64,000 nucleotides of DNA from Hyphomicrobiales bacterium (GTDB taxonomy: Bacteria > Pseudomonadota > Alphaproteobacteria > Rhizobiales > Rhizobiaceae): the NCBI GenBank assembly GCA_900489925.1, contig UEHQ01000010.1, forward strand, positions 1-64,000, given 5' to 3'. The notes under the pieces were generated by a model. That model was not told the origin of the DNA and did no database searches. It worked only from the letters and a program-made list of their open reading frames with translations. The first letter of the stretch is position 1, and each line of letters starts with the position of its first letter. The translations under genes were made by a program, and so were the position numbers. Below, piece by piece: positions 32,727 to 41,054 of this stretch.

Positions 32727-34661
32727 TTAATGCAGGCCGCGGGTTTTCAACCAGGCCTCGGTCAGTTCACGGAAGCGTCCGGCCATGTCGGCGACCGCTT
32801 CCTCGTCGTTGATCTTGCCGGAAAGCCAGGCACGAGCGGCGTCAGCGAAAATCGTGCGCCCGACGGCGAAACCCTTTACCGATGGCGCGGCCAGCGTTGC
32901 CTCGAAGCCTTTCACCAGTTCGTCTGCCGGCGCCTCCAGCCCGAGCAGCACGATACCGCGGCACCAGGGGTCGTTCTTGGCGATGACGGCGTCGATCTTC
33001 TTCCACGCCGTGCTCGATGCCTGCGGCTCCAGCTTCCACCAGTCCGGCTTGATCCCGAGTGCGTAAAGCTCTTCCATTGCCGTTGCGATCGTATCGTCGG
33101 TCAACGGGCCGTTCTTGCTGGAGATGATCTCGACCAGAAGCTCGCGCCCGACTTTGCGCGCCGCTTCGAACAGGGTGCGCAACTTCTCCTGCTGTTCCTT
33201 CTTCAGTTCCGCCGGATCATCAGGATGGTAGAAGCAGAGGCATTTGATGCAGTGATCGAGCGGCCATTCGACCAACTGCGAGCCGATATCCTGGCTGAAT
33301 TCGAAACGCAGCGGCTTCGAGCCCGGCAGCTCCACCGGCCGTCCGATCCAGGCGAAATTCTTGGTCGCGGCGTCGAAGAAAGCATCGCGGCCGAAGCGCT
33401 CGTCGATCAACATCCCATAGCCGCTGCGGCCATTCGCGACGCGCGCGGCGGCTTCCACGGCAAGTCGCTTGAAGGCGACGATCTGCTTGTAGTCGACGCC
33501 GAGTTCGTCGCAGACGCTTGTCAGCTGCGAGCGATGATCGATGGCGAGCGCCATCAGCAGCGGAATGTCGCCCTTGCGGTTCGATGCCCAGTGAATGTGG
33601 TTGATCGCCTCGTCCTTGCGCAGCGCCCGATGCTTGCTGCCGTTCTTCAGGAAGAAGTCGAGTTCCGCCCAGGTCGGATATTCTGGTGAGCAGAGCAGGC
33701 GGGATACCGCGAACGCTCCGCAGGCATTCGCCCAGGTCGCGCAGGTCTTCAGCGGCTCGTCCTTCAGCCAGCCGCGCAGGAAGCCGGACATGAAGGCATC
33801 GCCGGCACCGAGCACGTTGAATACCTCGATCGGGAAACCTTCACCGACGATTCCGGCTTCGAGATCATCCGAGATCGGCCCGTCATAAACGATGCAGCCC
33901 ATGGCGCCGCGCTTCAAGACGATGGTCGCGGGCGACAGCCGGCGGATCTCCTTGAGCGCGCCAAGTACGTCATCAGCGCCCGATGCGATCAGGATTTCCT
34001 CTTCAGTGCCGACGATCAGGTCGCAATCCGGCAGGGTCTCCTTCATCTTGGAAGACACCCGGTCCGACTTCACGTAGCGCTCGAAGCCTTCCGCGTGGCC
34101 GGCAAGGCCCCAGAGGTTCGGGCGATAATCGATGTCGAATATCACCTTGCGGCCGTTGGCCTTGGCGATACGGATCGCCTTGCGCTGCGCCGCTTCAGTG
34201 TTCGGCCGGGAGAAATGCGTTCCCGAGACCAGCACCGAGCGCGAGGACTTTATATAGGCCTCGTCGACATCACCTTCCTCGAGCGCCATGTCGGCGCAGT
34301 CTGAACGATAGAAGATCATCGGCGAAACGCCCTCGGCCTCGACGGCAAGAAGAACGAGTGCGGTCAAACGCTCCTTGTCGGTGATGATGCCATCGGTCGC
34401 CACACCCTCGCGCGCCGATTGCTCACGGATGAAGCGGCCCATCTGCTCGTCGCCCACGCGGGTGATCAAGCCGGACTTGAGACCAAGGCGGGCGGTGCCG
34501 ATCGCGATGTTGGCCGGGCAGCCACCGACCGATTTGGCGAAGGACGCGATGTTCTCGAGCTTGGAACCGATCTGCTGGCCATAAAGATCGACGGAGGATC
34601 GGCCAATCGTGATCACATCAAGCAACAGCCCCGGCTGAAGGCCCGGATTCGATTCTACCAT
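32727..34661 (-). CDS. iolC: 5-dehydro-2-deoxygluconokinase IolC fused to DUF2090 (aldolase-like)
   Basis: The 644-residue protein joins a PfkB sugar kinase (about 10-330: TIGRSSVDLYGQQIG, GCPANIAIGTARLG, then FNVLGAGDAFMSGFLRGW with the catalytic Asp) to a C-terminal DUF2090 domain (about 340-640: LLMALAIDHRSQLTSV, then GFAVGRTIFADAAR). DUF2090 resembles class-I aldolases, so the fusion may do both the kinase and the following cleavage (IolJ) step. ATG-ATG follows GGAGG; the second (34661) has better spacing. Operators of the IolR type lie upstream. Confidence 0.94.
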   Translation of the reverse strand: MVESNPGLQPGLLLDVITIGRSSVDLYGQQIGSKLENIASFAKSVGGCPANIAIGTARLGLKSGLITRVGDEQMGRFIREQSAREGVATDGIITDKERLTALVLLAVEAEGVSPMIFYRSDCADMALEEGDVDEAYIKSSRSVLVSGTHFSRPNTEAAQRKAIRIAKANGRKVIFDIDYRPNLWGLAGHAEGFERYVKSDRVSSKMKETLPDCDLIVGTEEEILIASGADDVLGALKEIRRLSPATIVLKRGAMGCIVYDGPISDDLEAGIVGEGFPIEVFNVLGAGDAFMSGFLRGWLKDEPLKTCATWANACGAFAVSRLLCSPEYPTWAELDFFLKNGSKHRALRKDEAINHIHWASNRKGDIPLLMALAIDHRSQLTSVCDELGVDYKQIVAFKRLAVEAAARVANGRSGYGMLIDERFGRDAFFDAATKNFAWIGRPVELPGSKPLRFEFSQDIGSQLVEWPLDHCIKCLCFYHPDDPAELKKEQQEKLRTLFEAARKVGRELLVEIISSKNGPLTDDTIATAMEELYALGIKPDWWKLEPQASSTAWKKIDAVIAKNDPWCRGIVLLGLEAPADELVKGFEATLAAPSVKGFAVGRTIFADAARAWLSGKINDEEAVADMAGRFRELTEAWLKTRGLH

Positions 34662-34719
34662 CATGTCCTCCCGATCATTTTCAATCCGGCGCAAATGGCA
34701 GCCGGTGATTTCGATCAAT

Positions 34720-34733
34720 GAAACATCGGTTCC
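34720..34733. promoter_or_regulatory. Putative IolR operator upstream of iolC
   Basis: GAAA-N6-TTCC, one mismatch from the GGAA-N6-TTCC motif I recall for the IolR repressor of Sinorhizobium meliloti. It is about 60 bases before the iolC start. Confidence 0.45.
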
Positions 34734-34749
34734 GTTTGAATGTCAATTC

Positions 34750-34763
34750 AGAATGTTTATTCC
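34750..34763. promoter_or_regulatory. Putative IolR operator overlapping the iolR stop codon
   Basis: AGAA-N6-TTCC with a perfect inner palindrome GAAT-N4-ATTC. It covers the last codons of iolR (stop 34757-34759) and lies upstream of iolC. Confidence 0.4.
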
Positions 34764-35632
34764 ATTTTTGCTTTTTTGGGTTTTGCCTGGGCCAGCTTGC
34801 GACGCCGCTCGGCGATCGCCACCGGCAGTGCCATCGTCAGTGCCATAGAGGCGGAAAGGGAGCGAAAGCCCGCGAAATCCGCTTCCGCCACTTCAAACCA
34901 GCATGCAGCGCTCGCCGCCAGAGGTGAAAAGGCCGAATCGGTGATGACGACGACGGGGACACCGCGCTCCGCCAGCATCTCTGCCTGGCCGAGACTTTCG
35001 GCGGCATAAGGCGAAAAACTCGCTGCGATCGCGGCATCCTTGGGCGTCGCGAACTGCACGGTTTCTGCATCGACACCATTCGGTGAGGCAACGATCTGGT
35101 GGCGGATGTTCAGTTTGGAAAAGGCATAACTCATATGCGCCGTTAGCGGGTAAGAGCGCCGCTTGGCAATGAGATAGATGGTATCGGCACCCGCGAGAAT
35201 ATCGACCGCCTTGCTGAAGGCTTCCGGCTGAATGGTCGCTGCCAGCCGATTGATGGATTGGCCGGCGGCCGAAATGAAGCCGGAAAGAAGATTGGCATCC
35301 TCGTCCTCGCCGCTCGACTGCTCCAGCGTGACCAACCGCTCTTCGTAGCTCAGCGTTCGGTCGCGAAGCCGCTCGCGAAAGATGCTCTGCAGGTCGGAAA
35401 AGCCTTCATAGCCAAGGTGATGCGCCAATCGCACCAGCGTTGACGGCTGTACATCCGATGCCATGGCAATGCTGGCCGTCGTGCCGAATGCGATCTCATC
35501 GGGATTGGCGAGCGCGAAAGCCGCCACCTGGGCCAGTCGCTTCGGCATCGTGGCCTTGCGTTCGATGATAGCGCTGCGCAGGCTTTCGAAGTCGCGCGGA
35601 ACGCGCGCCGTCGCCTTGGAGTCGTTGTCCAT
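34757..35632 (-). CDS. iolR: RpiR-family regulator of inositol catabolism (IolR)
   Basis: The 291-residue protein has an N-terminal HTH of the RpiR type (about 35-80: FGTTASIAMASDVQPSTLVRL then AHHLGYEGFSDLQSIF) and a C-terminal SIS sugar-isomerase domain (about 120-270: ADTIYLIAKRRSYPLTAHMSY, VVVITDSAFSPLAASA). In rhizobia the protein of this type next to iolC is the repressor of inositol genes and responds to a pathway intermediate. The ATG at 35632 is picked for family length; its ribosome site is weak. It is first in the iolR-iolC-iolD-iolE-iolB order. Confidence 0.9.
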   Translation of the reverse strand: MDNDSKATARVPRDFESLRSAIIERKATMPKRLAQVAAFALANPDEIAFGTTASIAMASDVQPSTLVRLAHHLGYEGFSDLQSIFRERLRDRTLSYEERLVTLEQSSGEDEDANLLSGFISAAGQSINRLAATIQPEAFSKAVDILAGADTIYLIAKRRSYPLTAHMSYAFSKLNIRHQIVASPNGVDAETVQFATPKDAAIAASFSPYAAESLGQAEMLAERGVPVVVITDSAFSPLAASAACWFEVAEADFAGFRSLSASMALTMALPVAIAERRRKLAQAKPKKAKME

Positions 35633-35649
35633 GTGCTCATCCGAAAAAT

Positions 35650-35663
35650 GAAACGTATATTCC
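35650..35663. promoter_or_regulatory. Putative IolR operator in the iolR/oxidoreductase promoter
   Basis: GAAA-N6-TTCC again, the same half-site form as at 34720. It lies 18 bases before the iolR ATG and 169 bases before the divergent oxidoreductase gene, so it could control both. Confidence 0.45.
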
Positions 35664-35831
35664 AGTTTCAGACCATAGATGATTTCGAGCATCCGGCCTA
35701 TTTGTTTTTTATGATTGAAAAATAAAGAGAATACATATTGTTAGGCCATTTCGAAGGCGCGGGGACTGATCAGATCATCTTGTCAAAATGATTCAACCAT
35801 TCCAAAATTCAATCCGGAGAGGGAGGAGATC

Positions 35832-36947
35832 ATGAAATCACTGGGCGTCGGCCTGATCGGCACAGGTTATATGGGCAAGTGCCATGCGCTTGCCTGGAAT
35901 GCAGTGAAGACGGTGTTCGGCGATGTCGAGCGCCCGCGGCTGGTGCATCTGGCTGAGGTGAATGCGGACCTGGCGACGGCCCGTGCCGCCGAATTCGGCT
36001 TCGCGAAGGCGACGGCCGATTGGCGAGCACTGATCGCCGATCCCGACGTCGATGTCGTCTCCGTCACCACGCCCAATCAGTTTCATCCCGAAATGGCGAT
36101 AGCAGCGCTCGAAGCGGGCAAGCATGTCTGGTGCGAAAAGCCGATGGCGCCGTCCTATGTCGATGCCGAGCGCATGGAAAAGGCGGCTAGGAGCGCAGGC
36201 AAGGTTGCCGTTCTCGGCTACAACTACATCCAGAACCCTCTCATGCGGCATATAAAGACGTTGATCGGCGAGGGCGCGATCGGCAGTGTCAATCACATCC
36301 GCGTCGAGATGGATGAGGACTTCATGGCCGATCCGGACGCCTTCTTCTATTGGAAGAGCGAATTGGCGGCCGGCTATGGCGCGCTCGATGACTTCGCCGT
36401 GCATCCGCTGTCGCTGCTCTGGTATCTCTTCGGTCATGTCGAGGCCGTCGTAACGGACATGGTGAAGCCCTACGCCGATCGCCTGTCGAAGGATGGTGGC
36501 CGCCGTCCCGTCGAAAATCACGACGCAGCCAGCGTGCTGATGCGTCTTGGCGGCGGTATTTCCGGCGTGCTGATGGCAAACCGTGCCGCCTGGGGCCGCA
36601 AGGGCAGGATCGCCCTGCAGATCTTCGGATCGAAGGGGGCGATCGCGTTCGACCAGGAGCGCATGAATGAGTTCGAACTTTATCAGGCCGATGGCCGCGG
36701 CACCGAGCAGGGGTTCCGCAAGATCCTGGCGGCACCCGCTCATCATCCTTATGATCGCTTCATTCCGGCGCCGGGGCATGGCCTCGGCTTCAACGACCTG
36801 AAGATCATCGAGTGCCATGAACTCATTCGTGCGATTTCCGGTGAGCCGTCGTCCCTTGTCACATTCGAAGACGGTCTCAGGATAGAAAGGTCGGTTCATG
36901 CCATGGCACAGTCGTTCCACGAGCGCCGCTGGGTCGAGATAGGCTAA
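35832..36947 (+). CDS. Gfo/Idh/MocA family oxidoreductase (probable inositol dehydrogenase-like)
   Basis: The 371-residue protein has the NAD site GVGLIGTGYMGKCHALAW, the conserved HVWCEKPMAPSY with the catalytic Lys, and GYGALDDFAVHPLSLLWYLF with the Asp/His pair. GGGAGGAG precedes the ATG. It is divergent from iolR, which suggests it belongs to the inositol regulon, possibly using scyllo-inositol or another inositol isomer. Substrate is inferred only from context. Confidence 0.9.
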   Translation: MKSLGVGLIGTGYMGKCHALAWNAVKTVFGDVERPRLVHLAEVNADLATARAAEFGFAKATADWRALIADPDVDVVSVTTPNQFHPEMAIAALEAGKHVWCEKPMAPSYVDAERMEKAARSAGKVAVLGYNYIQNPLMRHIKTLIGEGAIGSVNHIRVEMDEDFMADPDAFFYWKSELAAGYGALDDFAVHPLSLLWYLFGHVEAVVTDMVKPYADRLSKDGGRRPVENHDAASVLMRLGGGISGVLMANRAAWGRKGRIALQIFGSKGAIAFDQERMNEFELYQADGRGTEQGFRKILAAPAHHPYDRFIPAPGHGLGFNDLKIIECHELIRAISGEPSSLVTFEDGLRIERSVHAMAQSFHERRWVEIG

Positions 36948-37031
36948 AGGCAGATCCGCCGCGGTTGACGACGCAAAGACCACCGGATAGGCCTTTGCGG
37001 AACGCGCAAAATGCAGAGCGGGAGTACGACA

Positions 37032-38249
37032 GTGACGGACAGACTGGTGATCATCGGCGCGGGTCAGGCAGGTTTTGCGCTCGCGGCTAAACTGCGCGCT
37101 CTCAAGGATACGCGCCCCATCACCATCATCGGTGCTGAAGACGCGTTGCCCTACCAGCGGCCGCCGCTGACCAAGAAATATCTGCTCGGCGAGATGAGTT
37201 TCGATCGCCTGCTGTTCCGTCCGGAGCACTGGTATGCCGACAATGATGTCGAGATTCGGGTGTCCACCTGGGCCGAGCAGATCAAACGCGATTCGAAGCA
37301 GGTGATCCTGCAGGACGGCTCGGTGCTTGATTACGGAACGCTTGCGCTGACGACCGGTTCGACGCCACGCGGTCTGCCGGCGGCGATCGGCGGCGATCTC
37401 GACGGTGTTTATGTTGCCCGCGACAAGCGCGATGCCGACCTGCTCGCCGAGGAAATGCGCCCGGGTCGTCGCGTCCTTATTATAGGCGGCGGTTATATCG
37501 GCCTCGAAGCGGCGGCAGTTGCCCGTCATCGCGGTCTCGAGGTCACCGTCATCGAGATGGCGGATCGAATCCTCCAGCGCGTCGCTGCCAAGGAGACTGC
37601 CGATATCATGCGCGTGATTCACGAGGCGCATGATGTCGTTATTCGCGAAAAGACCGGCTTGAAGCATTTGATCGGTCGCGACGGCAAGCTCGTCGGCGCC
37701 GAACTTTCCGATGGTTCGACGATCGATATCGATTTCGCGATCGTCGGCATCGGCGTTGTCCCGAACGATCAGTTGGCCAAGGAAGCTGGTCTCGAAGTGA
37801 CGAACGGCATCGTCGTCGATGAGTTCGCGCGAACCTCCGATCCGTCGATCTTCGCGGCCGGCGATTGCGCGGTGCTTCCATGGCAGGGTGGCCGCATCCG
37901 GCTCGAATCGGTACAGAATGCCGTGGACCAGGCCGAAGCTGCGGCCGCGATCATCGCCGGTGGCAACGCGCCGTATGACCCGAAGCCCTGGTTCTGGTCA
38001 GATCAGTATGACGTCAAGCTGCAGATCGCCGGCTTCAATCTCGGTTATGACCAGACGCTGCTTCGCCCGGGCGCACGCGAGGGCGCGCATTCGATTTGGT
38101 ATTTCAAGAACGGCACGTTCATTGCCGTCGATGCGATCAATGACGCCAAGGCTTATGTGACCGGCAAGAAGCTGCTGGAATCGGGCATCAACCCCGACAA
38201 GGCTGTCCTTGCCGACGGATCGGCGGATCTGAAGCAATTGCTGGCTTAG
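37032..38249 (+). CDS. FAD-dependent ferredoxin reductase-type oxidoreductase
   Basis: The 405-residue protein has the two dinucleotide sites: FAD (LVIIGAGQAGFALAAKLRAL) and NAD(P)H (RRVLIIGGGYIGLEAAAVARH), then the FAD-binding FAAGDCAVLPWQGG and a C-terminal reductase domain (LQIAGFNLGYDQTLLRPG). This matches ferredoxin/rubredoxin/putidaredoxin reductases of oxygenase systems; the partner ferredoxin is not nearby. GTG at 37032 is favoured since GGGAG lies seven bases upstream; the ATG at 37011 is an alternative. It ends 81 bases before the tRNA-Ser gene. Confidence 0.88.
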   Translation: MTDRLVIIGAGQAGFALAAKLRALKDTRPITIIGAEDALPYQRPPLTKKYLLGEMSFDRLLFRPEHWYADNDVEIRVSTWAEQIKRDSKQVILQDGSVLDYGTLALTTGSTPRGLPAAIGGDLDGVYVARDKRDADLLAEEMRPGRRVLIIGGGYIGLEAAAVARHRGLEVTVIEMADRILQRVAAKETADIMRVIHEAHDVVIREKTGLKHLIGRDGKLVGAELSDGSTIDIDFAIVGIGVVPNDQLAKEAGLEVTNGIVVDEFARTSDPSIFAAGDCAVLPWQGGRIRLESVQNAVDQAEAAAAIIAGGNAPYDPKPWFWSDQYDVKLQIAGFNLGYDQTLLRPGAREGAHSIWYFKNGTFIAVDAINDAKAYVTGKKLLESGINPDKAVLADGSADLKQLLA

Positions 38250-38291
38250 AGGTAAGCCGGCTTTTCTTCCGGGACAAAGCCGAAAAAGCGC

Positions 38292-38320
38292 TTGCGTCCC
38301 CCATCGAATGACTCTATCAG
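38292..38320 (+). promoter_or_regulatory. Putative sigma-70 promoter of tRNA-Ser
   Basis: TTGCGT (38292-38297) and TATCAG (38315-38320) with 17-bp spacing, ending 10 bases before the tRNA 5' end. Confidence 0.5.
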
Positions 38321-38330
38321 GCTCTCGACC

Positions 38331-38420
38331 GGAGAGGTGGCCGAGTGGTCGAAGGCGCTCCCCTGCTAAGGGAGTATACCCGGAAGGGTATCGTGGGTTC
38401 GAATCCCATCTTCTCCGCCA
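38331..38420 (+). tRNA. tRNA-Ser (anticodon GCT)
   Basis: The 90-nt class II tRNA has an acceptor stem GGAGAGG/CTTCTCC, the D-loop TGGCCGAGTGGTCGAAGGC, anticodon GCT at 38365-38367 in the loop CTGCTAA, a long variable arm (ACCCGGAAGGGT), a T-loop GGGTTCGAATCCC and an encoded CCA end. It decodes AGC/AGT serine codons. Confidence 0.97.
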
Positions 38421-38989
38421 TCATCCTTAGACCTTCCTTCACATTCAGATTTGTCTGCTAAACCTATCGGCTCCGACGTGCTGTTCGTCTGCCATGACAT
38501 CTCAATGCGTGACTTCTCTCCCGGAAAATAGAATCGCTCCTGGAATCACTTCGACAGCTCGCGATGATTCTGCGGTAACGATCTTCCTCTAGCCGCTCGC
38601 GTCATATGACAGGGTGCTGTCGACGCGGCAGTCGAAATGCCCGAATCCGGCGGGAAGCGGGTGCCAATGTGGCACATCCCGCCTGTTTTCCACCGCGCCG
38701 GCATGTTCTAAACTCCCGCAAAATCAGCGCTTTCTTAATGAAGTATAAAGAAACGGCCGGGGCGGGTGCCGCATTTGTGACCTTTCAGCAACAGCGCATG
38801 GGGAAGGCTGTCGTAAATCCTCCAAACGGACAAGTTGGTGATTGCGTGACAGGCCGCGTCGAGTATTTTCAATCTCGGAAGCAAGGGCGGTTGATCGTCC
38901 GACTTCTTGAAACATGGGGATGGGGCAGGGAACGCTGCTCTAACGGCGAAAAACCCAGACCCGATCGAAACTTTGAATTGGAGGTCAAT
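38421..38989. other. Long intergenic region between tRNA-Ser and the porin gene
   Basis: The 569 bases must hold the porin promoter and its leader. They contain a strong hairpin (38649-38689). The plus-strand frame of the porin stays open to 38606, but the upstream sequence lacks a start with a ribosome site and does not resemble a protein. No second tRNA is seen. Confidence 0.5.
38649..38689 (+). terminator. Double hairpin with T-run, possible end of tRNA-Ser transcript or of a small RNA
   Basis: GGCGGGA/TCCCGCC (38649-38655 with 38677-38683) encloses the perfect palindrome GTGCCA-atg-TGGCAC (38661-38675), followed by TGTTTTC. The form is that of a Rho-independent terminator about 230 bases after the tRNA. 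Confidence 0.5.
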
Positions 38990-40024
38990 ATGAACATCAA
39001 GAGCCTTCTTCTCGGCTCCGCTGCTGCTCTTGCAGTAGTTTCCGGTGCTCAGGCTGCTGACGCTGTTGTTGCTGCCGAGCCGGAACCCGTAGAATACGTT
39101 CGCGTTTGCGACGCATACGGCACTGGCTACTTCTACATCCCGGGCACGGAAACCTGCCTGAAGATCGAAGGTTACATCCGTACGGAAGCTCGCTTCGGCC
39201 GTGACAAGTCTGGCACGTCTGACTGGGACTTCTGGACCCGTGGTAACGTTCAGTTCACGGCTAAGAGCGACACCGAGTACGGCCCGCTCACCGGCGTTAT
39301 CGTTCTGCAGGCTGATGCAAACAACGCAACCAGCCAGGACACCTACCTCGACTCCGCTTACCTGGACATCGCCGGCTTCCGCGCTGGTCTGTTCTACAGC
39401 TGGTGGGACGACGGTCTGAGCGGCGAAACGGACTCGCTGGCTTCTGACTCGACGCTGCACAACTCCTTCCGTTATCAGTACACGAACGGCGACTTCTACG
39501 CTGGTCTGTCTGTTGACGAACTGGAAGACGCGATCCACACGGCTATGGGCGAAAACGCCAACGACGTTGGTATCGCTGCTGCCATCGGTGGCAAGGCTGG
39601 CGCATTCAGCTACCAGCTGGTCGGCGGTTACGACACCGACACCGAAGAAGGTGCGATCCGCGCTATGGGTACGGTTGCTATCGGCCCCGGCACCCTCGGC
39701 CTCGCAGCTGCTTGGGCATCTGGCCCGAACGCCTACTTCGAAGAGTCTGAGTGGACTGTTGCTGCTGAATACGCAATTCAGGCAACCGACAAGCTCAAGC
39801 TGACGCCTGCTGTTCAGTACTTCTCGAACTACAAGAACGGCGACAGCGCAGCTACCGTTACGGACTTCTCGGATGTTGACATCTGGAAGGCTGGTCTGAC
39901 GGTTGACTACCAGATCGTAGAAAACTTCTACGCTAAGGCTTCGCTGCAGTGGCAAGACCACACCAGCGCATCTGAAGACGACGATAACTTCTCTGGTTAC
40001 TTCCGTCTGCAGCGCGCATTCTAA
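38990..40024 (+). CDS. Outer membrane porin (RopA/porin-2 family)
   Basis: The 344-residue protein begins with a signal peptide (MNIKSLLLGSAAALAVVSGA, cleaved after AQA), continues VEYVRVCDAYGTGYFYIPGT and LKIEGYIRTEARFG, the fixed N-terminus of rhizobial porins, and ends with the C-terminal aromatic strand FSGYFRLQRAF. It forms a 16-strand trimeric channel for small solutes. Codons are strongly biased to GCT, GGT and CTG, unlike the neighbours, as expected of very highly expressed genes. GGAGG precedes the ATG, and a strong terminator follows. Residues of external loops vary widely in the family, so phage or host contacts are possible. Confidence 0.95.
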   Translation: MNIKSLLLGSAAALAVVSGAQAADAVVAAEPEPVEYVRVCDAYGTGYFYIPGTETCLKIEGYIRTEARFGRDKSGTSDWDFWTRGNVQFTAKSDTEYGPLTGVIVLQADANNATSQDTYLDSAYLDIAGFRAGLFYSWWDDGLSGETDSLASDSTLHNSFRYQYTNGDFYAGLSVDELEDAIHTAMGENANDVGIAAAIGGKAGAFSYQLVGGYDTDTEEGAIRAMGTVAIGPGTLGLAAAWASGPNAYFEESEWTVAAEYAIQATDKLKLTPAVQYFSNYKNGDSAATVTDFSDVDIWKAGLTVDYQIVENFYAKASLQWQDHTSASEDDDNFSGYFRLQRAF

Positions 40025-40051
40025 TCTGATCTGACTTCGGTCAATCAGGAA

Positions 40052-40079
40052 AGCCCGGCTCTCGAGCCGGGCTTTTTTG
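40052..40079 (+). terminator. Strong Rho-independent terminator of the porin gene
   Basis: GCCCGGCTC pairs with GAGCCGGGC around two bases, followed by TTTTTT. It lies 28 bases after the stop. Confidence 0.92.
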
Positions 40080-40101
40080 TTATGGCTCATGGGTGAACCG
40101 T

Positions 40102-40992
40102 TCAGATCTCGCTAACAAACTGGCGAACGTAGCCAAGCGTCGGCTCACAGTGGAGTAGGGGCGGATGCCCCTGGCCCGGCGCGACCACCACGCTCAGAGC
40201 CGGATGCCGCCTGGCCATCTCGGCGACGGCCACTTCGGTAAGCAGTTCCGAATTCTCGCCGCGAATGACCATGAGCGGTCGCTCGCCAAACGCTTCGAAG
40301 TGCCGCCAAAGAGTTGGCAATGGTTTGCTGAAATCGATGGATGTCAATTGTCTAGCGATCGCGGGGTCGGCATCGGCAGCAGGCCTGCCGTCAATCTCGC
40401 GATAGATCGCAACCGCCATGTCTTCCCAATCTTGGTCTTCAAGGACGGGGAAGTCCGCGCCGTGCCGGCGCTTGAGCATTGCCACGGCTTCCGCCCAATT
40501 TTGCGGAGAGGTGCCATCGTTCAGATCGTCGCGAATCCTCATGAGACCCTTGGCCTCGATCTCCGGGCCGATATCGTTGAGTATGACAGCCGCAAGCAAC
40601 TCCGGCCGCATCTCGGCAAGAAAATGAAGGATCAGGCCGCCGCGTGAGGTGCCGATGAAAACGGCTTTTTCAATGCCGAAGTAATCGCAGGCCGTCAGGA
40701 CGTCCTGCGCCTCAGTGCGGACGTTATAGTTTTCCGTTTTCTCATCCCAGTCGGACAATCCGCGCCCGCGATAGTCGAGGGCGATGACGCGTCGCGGTGC
40801 GATGTCGTCCCGCGAAAGGATCACAGCAAGCTGATGGAAGTCGCGGGAATTGCGCGTCAATCCGGGGAGGCAGATGACGGGAAGCCGCGCCGCCGCCCGT
40901 GGGCCGGGATCGTAGTCGCGCAGATGGAGGCTTAGCCCATCCTCCGAACGGTATGTTCGGTCAACAAAGGCATTTCCTTCTGTATCGTTCAT
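40102..40992 (-). CDS. Alpha/beta hydrolase
   Basis: The 296-residue protein has the alpha/beta hydrolase plan: LPVICLPGLTRNSRDFHQLA for the oxyanion loop, VFIGTSRGGLILHFLA with the nucleophile Ser in GTSRGG, an acidic residue region around VIRGENSELLTEV, and VVAPGQGHPPLL with the catalytic His. Its substrate is unknown. The Shine-Dalgarno GAGGAG lies in the 3' arm of a perfect 9-bp hairpin (40998-41021), so translation is probably controlled. Confidence 0.9.
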   Translation of the reverse strand: MNDTEGNAFVDRTYRSEDGLSLHLRDYDPGPRAAARLPVICLPGLTRNSRDFHQLAVILSRDDIAPRRVIALDYRGRGLSDWDEKTENYNVRTEAQDVLTACDYFGIEKAVFIGTSRGGLILHFLAEMRPELLAAVILNDIGPEIEAKGLMRIRDDLNDGTSPQNWAEAVAMLKRRHGADFPVLEDQDWEDMAVAIYREIDGRPAADADPAIARQLTSIDFSKPLPTLWRHFEAFGERPLMVIRGENSELLTEVAVAEMARRHPALSVVVAPGQGHPPLLHCEPTLGYVRQFVSEI

Positions 40993-40997
40993 GCGCG

Positions 40998-41021
40998 CTC
41001 TCCTCGTCGTTGCGAGGAGAG
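40998..41021 (-). promoter_or_regulatory. Perfect hairpin sequestering the hydrolase Shine-Dalgarno sequence
   Basis: On the minus strand CTCTCCTCG (41013-41021) pairs without mismatch with CGAGGAGAG (40998-41006) across a 6-nt loop. The GAGGAG of the 3' arm lies at the correct distance from the ATG at 40992. Confidence 0.6.
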
Positions 41022-41054
41022 ACTAGCGCCTTGCGCAATATTGGCAAACGAGCC

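Noticed and set aside
35838-37667. 609-codon open frame opposite the oxidoreductase and FAD reductase
   Set aside because: It spans two real genes on the other strand and has no recognisable domain.
38606-38989. In-frame extension of the porin upstream by 128 codons
   Set aside because: The signal peptide and GGAGG at 38990 fix the start; the extension is not protein-like.
38735-40090. 451-codon open frame on the minus strand opposite the porin
   Set aside because: It mirrors the porin exactly; the strong codon bias of the porin removes antisense stops. No ribosome site or family match.
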